A DNA stretch of 5,129 bases. Source: Hyphomicrobiales bacterium (GTDB lineage: Bacteria > Pseudomonadota > Alphaproteobacteria > Rhizobiales > Beijerinckiaceae). The notes beneath the pieces were generated by a model. The model had not been told where the DNA came from. It ran no database searches and saw only the letters and a program-made list of their open reading frames with translations. Position numbers and translations under genes: made by a program. The DNA lies in assembly GCA_025363375.1 (NCBI GenBank), contig JANYDZ010000397.1, forward strand, positions 1 through 5,129. Direction: 5' to 3'. Below are positions 1 to 5,129 of this stretch, in pieces (position 1 is the first letter of the stretch; each line of letters starts with the position of its first letter).

Positions 1-377
1 CCGACGAGCGGCGAAATATAGACGAAATCCTTGCGTGGATCGGTAGCGGGCTTCTTGAAAAGATACGGCGGCGAGGCGAAAGAATCCGACCCGCCGATGA
101 AAAGCGTATAGCCGTCCGGCCTGGCCCGCGCGACAAATTCCGTGGCGATGCTGGACGCCGCGCCCGGCTTGTTGGAGACGATTACGGTTTGCTTTGAGAT
201 CTGCTGAAGCTTGTTGGCGAAATAGCGCGCATAGACGTCCGCGCCGCTGCCGGCGGCAAATCCAACGACAACCTGAATGTCGCGGTTGGGATAGTCTTGC
301 GCCTGTGAAGACGTGGGCGAAATCAGCGCGACAGCCGCGATTGCAATCGCGCCAAGGCTCCAGCGTTTAGAACTCAT
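1..377 (-). CDS. Bug/TctC-family periplasmic solute-binding protein (partial, N-terminal part)
   Basis: Predicted extracytoplasmic binding protein of the Bug (TctC-like) family, which captures carboxylates or similar small ligands in the periplasm, sometimes for a TctAB-type transporter. The first 125 codons are visible; family members are usually about 320 residues, so the C-terminal 60% lies beyond the left edge. A Sec signal peptide is clear: basic start MSSKRW, hydrophobic stretch at residues 8-19, and a likely cleavage site after SQA at residue 26, leaving a mature start QDYPNRDI. Family marks follow: the ligand-loop region VVVGFAAGSGAD (36-47), then NKPGAASSIA (69-78) and RPDGYTLFIGG (86-96). 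The GSGAD form in place of the commoner GGATD points to a variant subgroup often seen in Rhizobiales (recollection, not searched). The ATG is supported by a GGGAGGG ribosome site 6 nt upstream. No transporter subunits are visible, so the ligand is unknown. Confidence 0.9.
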   Translation of the reverse strand, partial: MSSKRWSLGAIAIAAVALISPTSSQAQDYPNRDIQVVVGFAAGSGADVYARYFANKLQQISKQTVIVSNKPGAASSIATEFVARARPDGYTLFIGGSDSFASPPYLFKKPATDPRKDFVYISPLV

Positions 378-383
378 GAACGA

Positions 384-390
384 CCCTCCC
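384..390 (-). promoter_or_regulatory. Ribosome binding site of the Bug-type gene
   Basis: On the minus strand GGGAGGG lies 6 nt before the ATG at 377. It is the strongest purine-rich site near this start, and the hydrophobic signal peptide begins directly after it, so it fixes the start codon. The 154-nt gap between this gene and the stop of the upstream YihY-like gene (378-531) shows no convincing terminator or other gene; a separate promoter for the Bug gene is likely but I cannot place it. Confidence 0.6.
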
Positions 391-531
391 GTTTCATTGC
401 AGGCCCCGTGTGTGAGGGACTTTGGAGCGATGCTAGCCCATGGGTGGCCGCTCCACCAGCGTGTCGTATGCAACTTTCGCTGAGGGCGCTGCGAAGGAAG
501 CGCGCCGGGCGCAAATCGCAAATCCGCTTTT

Positions 532-1638
532 TTACCGTCCGCGCAGCCGCTGCCACAAGCCGCGCCGCGGCGGCAACGCGATGGACATGCGCCGTCGCCG
601 GTCCTCCTCCCAGCGCTCGGTGCGATGTTCAAGCTCCGCGTTGAGTTCGACCCCGATGAGGATAACCAGCGCCGAAAGCCACAACCACGTCATCAAGCCC
701 GCGATAGCGGCGAGCGATCCGTAGGTCGCGGTGAAATTGGAGATATGGCCCATGTAAAACGAAAGCATCGCGGAGACAGCCAGCCACATGAAAGCGCCCA
801 AAGTCGAGCCCCACACGCTCCAGCGCGCGCGTTCGCGCGGCCGGCTCGGCCCGTAACGGTTGAGCAGCGTCAGAAACGCAGCAGTGACGGCCAACAACGC
901 GGGCCAGCGCACGACGGCGAGCAAGTTCAGGTAGCCGCCGCGCAAATTCACCCAAGCCAGCGCGATCGGCACAGCCACAAGAAACAGGAGCGTCGCCACG
1001 AAGATCGCTGCGGCGCCGAGCGTGAACAGCAAGGAGCGGAAATTCAGCGCGAAAAACCCGCGCTTTTCATTCTCGCCGTAGATGATGTTCATGGCTTCGA
1101 ACATGGACTTCATGCCGGCGTTGGCGCTCCAGGTGGACACCAGAATGCTGGCCGCGATGAACAAACCGAGGTCGTGTCGCCCGCTCGCCGCGACAAGCTC
1201 CGCTTGATTGCGCAGCAGATCGACGCCGCCGGGCGGCAGCATGAAGGCGAGTTCGCCAATGGTGTCGGCAACGCTTTGCGGGTCGCCGAACAGGCTCCAC
1301 ACAGCCACCAGCGCGGAAAGACCGGGAAAAATCGCCAGCATCGTGAAAAAGGCGACGCCCGCCGCGACCAGAAACAAGCGGTCGCGGTAAAGCTCTTCCC
1401 ATATCTTGATCGCCACCTCCCCCCAGCCGTGACGGCTCAATAAATGCGGTTTTTCCGCCAGATGCAGGCGTCCGGGCTCGGGCGGCGGCAGCGGCGGCGC
1501 GGGCGCTTCGCGCTTTAGCGCCGCCTCAACGCCGCCTTTCGCGCGGAAAACCGCGTCGGCGCCGCTCGAGGCGAGCTTGCGCGCGAGCGCCGAGGCTTTG
1601 TCGCGAAGGAGCGTCAGCACTGGCGGTTCAGCATCCAT
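532..1638 (-). CDS. YihY/virulence factor BrkB family inner-membrane protein
   Basis: A 368-residue integral membrane protein of the YihY/BrkB family (UPF0761). The biochemical role of the family is not firmly settled; the old RNase BN label is incorrect, and transport or envelope roles have been suggested. Hallmarks seen in order: AAGVAFFTMLAIFPGLSALV (92-111) in the first membrane segment, STWSANAGMKSMFEAMN (168-184) followed by YGENEKRGF, further hydrophobic segments at about 203-227 and 246-259, then NRYGPS (260-265), TATYGSLAAIAGLMTWLWLS (303-322) and the closing ILIGVELNAELEH (326-338). About six membrane segments fit the family. The first 85 residues are a cytoplasmic, Ala/Lys-rich region with a Pro-rich patch (PPLPPPEP, 48-55), and the C-terminal tail is basic. 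The reading frame stays open upstream to 1968, but that part lies antisense to the MaoC gene and looks nothing like the family, so the ATG at 1638 was chosen; its ribosome site (AGGCGAGA) is only moderate. Confidence 0.9.
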   Translation of the reverse strand: MDAEPPVLTLLRDKASALARKLASSGADAVFRAKGGVEAALKREAPAPPLPPPEPGRLHLAEKPHLLSRHGWGEVAIKIWEELYRDRLFLVAAGVAFFTMLAIFPGLSALVAVWSLFGDPQSVADTIGELAFMLPPGGVDLLRNQAELVAASGRHDLGLFIAASILVSTWSANAGMKSMFEAMNIIYGENEKRGFFALNFRSLLFTLGAAAIFVATLLFLVAVPIALAWVNLRGGYLNLLAVVRWPALLAVTAAFLTLLNRYGPSRPRERARWSVWGSTLGAFMWLAVSAMLSFYMGHISNFTATYGSLAAIAGLMTWLWLSALVILIGVELNAELEHRTERWEEDRRRRMSIALPPRRGLWQRLRGR

Positions 1639-1736
1639 TCTCGCCTGCCCGCGCCGATGCGGGCCCCAAAGCGCGGCGGACTCAACATGAGGACTCCCGA
1701 GCCCGTGCGCAACCGGGCGCGCCGCCCCGAACGATC

Positions 1737-1748
1737 CCGGTCGACCGG
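1737..1748. promoter_or_regulatory. Perfect 12-bp palindrome in the divergent YihY/MaoC intergenic region
   Basis: CCGGTCGACCGG reads the same on both strands. It sits 43 nt before the MaoC start and about 100 nt from the YihY-like start, in a 153-nt divergent control region (1639-1791). A weak sigma-70-like pair can be drawn for the MaoC gene, TCGACC (1741-1746) and TATGCG (1764-1769) with a 17-nt gap; the palindrome would then cover the -35 box, as an operator would. The promoter match is poor (4/6 and 3/6), and short palindromes of C and G are common in DNA this rich in GC, so regulation is only a possibility. Confidence 0.25.
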
Positions 1749-1777
1749 TCCTGTGCGGAATGCTATGCGCGAAGCCA

Positions 1778-1782
1778 AAGGA
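1778..1782 (+). promoter_or_regulatory. Ribosome binding site deciding the MaoC start
   Basis: AAGGA ends 9 nt before the ATG at 1792. Upstream in-frame ATGs at 1657, 1687 and 1765 lack such a site and would add an Arg-rich stretch with no hot-dog similarity, so this site favours 1792. Confidence 0.6.
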
Positions 1783-1791
1783 ACCGACGCC

Positions 1792-2820
1792 ATGACCATC
1801 GCTTTTGAAGACCTCCACGTGGGCATGCAGCTCAATTTCGGCGCTTATCCCGTGACCGCGGGGGAAATCGTCGAATTTGCCCGCGAATTCGACCCTCAGC
1901 CGTTTCATCTCGATGAGGAGGCCGCGAAAAACAGCCTCCTGGGCGGGCTCGCCGCCTCCGGCTGGCACACCTGCGCCATGATGATGCGCATGCTCTATGA
2001 CGGCTTTCTGTGCAAAACTACAGGCATAGGCGCTCCTGGAATCGACGAGGTGCGCTGGCTGCGCCCGGTGCGGCCCGGCATGGTGCTTGGCGTGTGTCTG
2101 ACCATGACCTCCATGCGCGTGTCAAAATCCCGCCCTGACCTGGGGCTGGTCGGCATCGACACGGAAATACGCGACCAGAACGGCGCCGTGGTGATGACCT
2201 CGCGCCACACCAATCTCTTCACCCGCCGCGACCCCGCGGCCGCCATTCCCGAGCCCCGTGACGCGATTGTCGCGCGCAAGCCGCCGCCGCCCGAGCCGCC
2301 GCGCCTGGCGGACGAAGCCGCCAATCGCTCGCGCTTTGCTTCGTTCTACGAGGATGTGGTGGTCGGCGCCCGCCTGCCGTTGGGCACACACACATTTACG
2401 CGCGAGGAAACCACGCGTTTTGCAAGGCGTTACGATCCCCAGCCCTTCCATCTCGACGACGCCGCGGCGGCGGCCAGCCATTTCGGCAAATTGTCCGCGT
2501 CTGGCTGGCACACAGCCGCCGTCTATATGAAACTCTACGTGGCGGCCCGCGAGAAAATCCGCGCTGAAAACCTCGCGCGGGGCATCCCTATTGCCGCCAA
2601 TGGACCTTCGCCCGGCTTTCGCGACCTGAACTGGTTCAAGCCGGTTTTCGTTGGCGATACAATCACTTATGAATCAACAATCATGGGCAAACGCCCGGCG
2701 TCGCGCGGCGGTTGGGGCATCGTGTCGAGCCGGGTCGCCGGATTCAATCAGGACGGCGTCAAAGTGTTCGAATCCTTTGGCGCCTCAATGGTGGCCATGC
2801 GCGGCCAGACTGATCAATAG
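1792..2820 (+). CDS. Tandem-domain MaoC-family (R)-hydratase/dehydratase-like protein
   Basis: A 342-residue protein made of two MaoC hot-dog domains. The family hydrates trans-2-enoyl-CoA or catalyses related acyl-thioester hydration/dehydration in the cytoplasm. Domain 1 covers about 5-150, a Pro/Ala/Arg-rich linker about 150-180 (including KPPPPEPPR), and domain 2 about 182-340. Each half carries an Asp-x-x-Pro-x-His motif, DPQPFH at 34-39 and at 215-220, matching the Asp/His dyad of hydratase-2 enzymes (usual DxNPxH, with Gln here for Asn). Each half then has ASGWHT (55-60 and 236-241). The spacing between matching residues is exactly 181 throughout this part, so the halves are homologous. 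After GWHT, domain 2 holds about 12 extra residues (KIRAENLARGIPIAANG). Both halves resemble stand-alone proteins of about 150 residues, which suggests fusion of neighbouring genes. The substrate cannot be read from the sequence. The stop overlaps the SCPU gene, which comes from the opposite strand. Confidence 0.9.
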   Translation: MTIAFEDLHVGMQLNFGAYPVTAGEIVEFAREFDPQPFHLDEEAAKNSLLGGLAASGWHTCAMMMRMLYDGFLCKTTGIGAPGIDEVRWLRPVRPGMVLGVCLTMTSMRVSKSRPDLGLVGIDTEIRDQNGAVVMTSRHTNLFTRRDPAAAIPEPRDAIVARKPPPPEPPRLADEAANRSRFASFYEDVVVGARLPLGTHTFTREETTRFARRYDPQPFHLDDAAAAASHFGKLSASGWHTAAVYMKLYVAAREKIRAENLARGIPIAANGPSPGFRDLNWFKPVFVGDTITYESTIMGKRPASRGGWGIVSSRVAGFNQDGVKVFESFGASMVAMRGQTDQ

Positions 2821-3392
2821 GTGAGCACCACCTGTACAGTGTCGCTGTAGCCGCCGGTATGGGGAACCGCCTGCACAGGAATTTGCCCTCGCGCGGTGAT
2901 GTTGCGGTTGGCGCCGTTGCCGGTGCCGACCACTACATTTCCGGTCGTATTGCCCCAGTTCTGCGTCAAGCCGGCGTTTCTGAAAATGGAATAATTGATG
3001 GTCTGGGCGCCGAGAGCGTATTTCATTTTCCGCGTGGTCACCGAGGCGCTGTTCAGTCCGGGGCCCATGCCGACGGTATAGGGCGTGCCATTCGTGCATC
3101 TGATGGTAATGACTGCGTTGGCTGTGTGCGCCGCGGTCAGATTGGGAACATTGCCGAAATTCATGGCCGGAGGCGCCTGCACCGTACAGTTCGCCGCGAT
3201 GGTCACAGTCGCTTTGAAAGTCGCGGTTTTGGTCGCGGCCAGCGTTTCACACGGCAAAACGCCGGAAACGGAAAGAAGACTACCGAAACACACGCCAATC
3301 CATCGCCGAGGGGCAAGGGCGCGTCCGGGCAATCCTTCATTTACGGGAAATAGTGGAAACACAAACTGATCCCCAGCGCACTTACGTTCCAA
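2814..3392 (-). CDS. Secreted SCPU-domain (spore coat U / Csu-pilin-like) protein
   Basis: Predicted exported protein with one SCPU domain, the fold of Csu-type chaperone-usher pilus subunits and related surface proteins. From the TTG at 3392 it has 192 residues. The signal peptide is internal: basic RALAPRRW (24-31), hydrophobic core IGVCFGSLLSVSG (32-44), cleavage near ETLAA (49-53). The mature part starts TKTATFKATVTIAANCTV and shows the family features: two cysteines (C69, C99) likely to form the disulfide, IRCTNGTPYTVGM (97-109), VTTRKMKYAL, a central NYSIF and the C-terminal GGYSDTVQVVLTY, a typical final beta strand. The start is uncertain: no in-frame ATG exists. TTG 3392 has GAAGG 10 nt upstream; GTG 3362 has GGGG 8 nt upstream; both place extra residues before the signal peptide. 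No chaperone, usher or second pilin gene lies nearby, so whether it is assembled into a fibre is unknown. A lipoprotein is unlikely, since VLPC is not a proper lipobox. Confidence 0.82.
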   Translation of the reverse strand: MERKCAGDQFVFPLFPVNEGLPGRALAPRRWIGVCFGSLLSVSGVLPCETLAATKTATFKATVTIAANCTVQAPPAMNFGNVPNLTAAHTANAVITIRCTNGTPYTVGMGPGLNSASVTTRKMKYALGAQTINYSIFRNAGLTQNWGNTTGNVVVGTGNGANRNITARGQIPVQAVPHTGGYSDTVQVVLTY

Positions 3393-3624
3393 ATCACGAA
3401 TGCCTTCATGGACTTGGATCGAACCAGACTGTGTCAGAATACTTGTCGGAATGTTAATCAGGCGCGCGTCTTCACGCGCAACTCACGCCAAAGGCGGGTT
3501 CCGGAAAAATTGGTGCATATTTTATGAATTTTCCGGCGCAATTGAAGCCGTATAACCAACGGGCTGAATTTGCGGCAAAACACCACGAACCCAATTGAAC
3601 CATTTTTAACGAGCGGCGGAGGCC
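3393..3624. other. Intergenic region between apt and the SCPU gene
   Basis: A 232-nt stretch downstream of apt and upstream of the SCPU gene, both on the minus strand. It is visibly richer in A and T than the flanking genes. It holds the inverted repeat at 3501-3536 and no coding sequence I can support. No GC-rich hairpin followed by a T tract is seen after the apt stop, so there is no obvious intrinsic terminator. It should contain the SCPU promoter: a weak minus-strand pair is TTCAAT (3541-3546) and TAAAAT (3519-3524) with 16 nt between. The -10 box matches at 5 of 6 positions and the -35 box is poor. This would give an untranslated leader of roughly 120 nt. Confidence 0.5.
3501..3536. repeat. 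AT-rich inverted repeat upstream of the SCPU gene
   Basis: The left arm CCGGAAAAATT (3501-3511) and right arm AATTTTCCGG (3527-3536) pair over 10 bp with one bulged A, around a 15-nt AT-rich centre. It lies 109 nt upstream of the SCPU TTG start and 88 nt past the apt stop. The centre contains the best -10 candidate for the SCPU gene (TAAAAT on the minus strand, 3519-3524). It could be a regulator's operator or an RNA stem; it lacks the flanking T tract of a standard intrinsic terminator. The pairing is seen directly; the function is guesswork. Confidence 0.45.
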
Positions 3625-4164
3625 TCAATGCCCTTCGAACGATATTAACGTGCGCACTGGCACACCCAGCGCTTCGATCTTCCCGGCGCCGCCCAGATCT
3701 GGAAGATTGATGACGAAACAGGCGGCGACGACTTCGGCGCCAATTCGCTGCAACAGCTTGACGGCGGCCTCCGCTGTGCCGCCGGTGGCGATGAGGTCGT
3801 CGACGACAATAACCCGCTCGCCGCTGGCGACCGCGTCCTCGTGCATCTCCATTTCATCGATGCCGTATTCGAGAGAATAGGCAATTGAAACAACGGTATG
3901 GGGAAGCTTGCCCTTCTTGCGTATGGGCACAAAGCCGGTCGATAGTTGATGCGCCACCGCGCCGCCCAGAATAAACCCGCGCGCCTCCATGCCCGCGACC
4001 TTGTCGATCCGCATGCCCGCCCAGGGCTGCACCAGTTCGTCGATGGCGCGGCGAAAGGCGCGGGGATTCCCCAGCAACGTCGTGATATCGCGGAATAAAA
4101 TGCCGGGTTTGGGATAGTCCGGGATGGTCCGGATCGAGTTCTTCAGTTCATCGACAAGAGCCAT
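3625..4164 (-). CDS. apt: Adenine phosphoribosyltransferase
   Basis: Cytoplasmic purine salvage enzyme: adenine + PRPP gives AMP + diphosphate. The 179-residue length matches the family (about 170-185). Features in order: N-terminal IRTIPDYPKPGILFRDIT (11-28), typical of bacterial Apt; KVAGMEARGFILG (55-67), the segment around the active site; IRKKGKLPHTVV (81-92) leading into the flexible loop with AYSLEYG (95-101); and the PRPP-binding loop VIVVDDLIATGGTA (118-131) with the acidic pair D122/D123. All key residues expected in an active enzyme appear present. The frame stays open upstream to 4668, but that part is antisense to the CoxM-type gene and is not Apt-like, so the ATG at 4164 is right; its ribosome site is weak (TGGA, 6 nt away). 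It is divergent from the CoxM-type gene with a 79-nt gap, and 232 nt separate it from the SCPU gene downstream, so it is probably transcribed alone. Confidence 0.97.
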   Translation of the reverse strand: MALVDELKNSIRTIPDYPKPGILFRDITTLLGNPRAFRRAIDELVQPWAGMRIDKVAGMEARGFILGGAVAHQLSTGFVPIRKKGKLPHTVVSIAYSLEYGIDEMEMHEDAVASGERVIVVDDLIATGGTAEAAVKLLQRIGAEVVAACFVINLPDLGGAGKIEALGVPVRTLISFEGH

Positions 4165-4233
4165 TGAAATTCCAGCGGCAGGAGAACGCATCCCTGCTTG
4201 CCATCGCCGCGCGAAAACTGCAATGACCGCGCT

Positions 4234-4237
4234 GGAG
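4234..4237 (+). promoter_or_regulatory. Ribosome binding site deciding the start of the CoxM-type gene
   Basis: GGAG (within CTGGAG) lies 6 nt before the ATG at 4244. The in-frame ATG at 4223 has no comparable site, and family members typically begin with a sequence like MKPAxFxYxRP, which matches a start at 4244. Confidence 0.6.
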
Positions 4238-4243
4238 CCAGAT

Positions 4244-5129
4244 ATGAAACCCGCCGTATTCCAATACGCCAGACCCTCGACGATCGCAGAAGCGTGCGCC
4301 CTGCTCGCCGCCAACGACGATGCCCGGGTGATCGCCGGCGGCCAGACCCTCGTGCCGATGATGGCCATGCGGCTGGCGCGTCCCAGCCTGGTGGTCGACA
4401 TCGCGAGACTCGTGGAACTTGGCGGCGTAAGTCTCGCGCAGTCCGGCGCAAATTCCCTGCAAAACGTCGTTAAAGTCGGCGCCGTCACGCGCAATTGCGT
4501 CGCTGAACGCGACCCCAACGTTGCGGAAGCCATCCCGCTGCTCGCGCGCGCGCTCCCCTTCGTTGGACACGCGGCGACGCGCGCGCGCGGCACCCTTGGC
4601 GGGTCGGTCGCCAACGCCGATCCCGCCGCCGAAATCCCCCTCGTCCTCGCGACCTTGAACGGCGCCATAACGATTCAGACGCAGGCCGGCGAAACCGCCT
4701 TGCCGACCGACGCCTTTTTCCTCGGCCCGATGATGACCGCGATCCCGGAGGCCGGCATCCTGACCCGACTCGATTTTCCCGTTTGGGACCACAAACGCAT
4801 TGGCGTCGGCTTTGAGGAAATCAGCACTCGCAAGAGCGATTTTGCCTATGTCTCAGCCGCCGCGCAGGTGGCCCTCGATCACGACGGTCGCTGCCTGCGA
4901 TGCGCCATTGGAATCGGCGCCGCGACCGCGGCGCCGGCGCGGCTTGACGACGCCATGCAAGCGCTCGCGGGATCAATGTTGACCGAAGCGCAAATCCGCG
5001 ACGCGCTCGCGCCGGAAATTGGAAAGCTCGACATCATGGTGGACGCCCACGCCAGCCCCGCCTACCGCCGCAGGGTCGCGCTCACGCTGGCAACCCGCGC
5101 CCTCGTCGCCGCGCGCGACGAAGCATTGG
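4244..5129 (+). CDS. FAD-binding (CoxM-type) subunit of a xanthine dehydrogenase/CO dehydrogenase family molybdenum hydroxylase (partial)
   Basis: Medium, FAD-binding subunit of a molybdenum hydroxylase, which passes electrons from the 2Fe-2S clusters of the small subunit to the acceptor. 295 codons are visible; such subunits usually run about 270-300 residues, so only the very end is missing. The start MKPAVFQYARPSTIAEA is typical. The two FAD-binding motifs are present: AGGQTLVPMM (31-40) and TLGGSVANADPAAEIP (117-132). The region around GFEEISTRKSDFAYVSAAAQ matches the C-terminal domain motif (usually RxGDFAxV), and the final part (HASPAYRRRVALTLATRAL) matches the usual end. The window stops before any large or small subunit gene, so the substrate (CO, a purine, an N-heterocycle, an aldehyde) cannot be told. 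It is divergent from apt by 79 nt, but a shared purine role would be speculation. An alternative ATG at 4223 would add seven residues. Confidence 0.93.
   Translation, partial: MKPAVFQYARPSTIAEACALLAANDDARVIAGGQTLVPMMAMRLARPSLVVDIARLVELGGVSLAQSGANSLQNVVKVGAVTRNCVAERDPNVAEAIPLLARALPFVGHAATRARGTLGGSVANADPAAEIPLVLATLNGAITIQTQAGETALPTDAFFLGPMMTAIPEAGILTRLDFPVWDHKRIGVGFEEISTRKSDFAYVSAAAQVALDHDGRCLRCAIGIGAATAAPARLDDAMQALAGSMLTEAQIRDALAPEIGKLDIMVDAHASPAYRRRVALTLATRALVAARDEAL

Noticed and set aside
486..503. Small hairpin GCGCT/AGCGC downstream of the YihY-like stop as a terminator
   Set aside because: The stem is only 5 bp with an 8-nt loop and has no T tract after it on the minus strand; such stems arise by chance in GC-rich sequence.
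625..1443. Long plus-strand open frame (272 codons) antisense to the YihY-like gene
   Set aside because: The product is a low-complexity, Arg/Gln/His-rich translation with no recognisable domain, as expected opposite a hydrophobic gene in GC-rich DNA; the minus-strand frame matches a known family along its whole length.
1639..1968. N-terminal extension of the YihY-like frame by 110 codons
   Set aside because: It runs antisense through the start of the MaoC gene, shows no family similarity, and the ATG at 1638 gives a normal family length.
2859..3353. Plus-strand 164-codon open frame opposite the SCPU gene
   Set aside because: No recognisable domain, whereas the minus-strand frame has a signal peptide and a full SCPU domain.
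4576..4590. Alternating CG run as possible Z-DNA-forming or regulatory element
   Set aside because: It lies within Ala/Arg codons of the CoxM-type gene and is explained by codon preference.
4610..4621. Asn instead of His in the second FAD motif (ANADPAAE rather than AHADPAAE) as a sign of altered function
   Set aside because: Asn at this place is, to my knowledge, common in the family, so it does not mark an unusual enzyme.
4165..4668. N-terminal extension of the apt frame by 168 codons
   Set aside because: It is antisense to the well-supported CoxM-type gene and composed of Ser/Arg/Ala-rich filler; Apt begins properly at 4164.
4148..4792. Minus-strand 214-codon open frame opposite the CoxM-type gene
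   Set aside because: No family motif, and it overlaps both the CoxM-type gene and the start of apt; a shadow of GC-rich coding DNA.

Overview
The window reads as GC-rich chromosome of an alphaproteobacterium, probably from the Rhizobiales/Hyphomicrobiales. This rests on the strong GCG/CGC/CCG codon preference and on the resemblance of the Bug-type binding protein, the YihY/BrkB protein and the MaoC domains to the forms I associate with that group. Genus is not determined. No rRNA, tRNA, CRISPR array, insertion sequence or phage gene is visible.

Layout, left to right: (1) the 5' part of a minus-strand Bug/TctC-type periplasmic solute-binding protein, cut by the left edge; (2) a minus-strand YihY/BrkB-family inner-membrane protein; (3) divergent from it, a plus-strand protein made of two fused MaoC hot-dog domains; (4) convergent with that and overlapping its stop codon by 7 nt, a minus-strand secreted SCPU (spore coat U / Csu-pilin-like) protein without an ATG start; (5) a 232-nt intergenic stretch with an AT-rich inverted repeat; (6) minus-strand apt, adenine phosphoribosyltransferase; (7) divergent from apt, the FAD-binding (CoxM-type) subunit of a molybdenum hydroxylase, cut by the right edge close to its expected C-terminus.

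The genes do not form one pathway. Six genes fall into about six transcription units: two divergent pairs (YihY/MaoC and apt/CoxM-type) and one convergent pair (MaoC/SCPU). The Bug protein implies uptake or sensing of a carboxylate, the MaoC protein implies hydration or dehydration of an acyl-CoA, apt is purine salvage housekeeping, and the CoxM-type subunit should be followed beyond the right edge by a 2Fe-2S and/or a molybdopterin subunit gene. I see no convincing new multi-gene system. The points most worth a second look are the double MaoC fusion with both catalytic dyads kept, and the isolated SCPU gene with its doubtful start.
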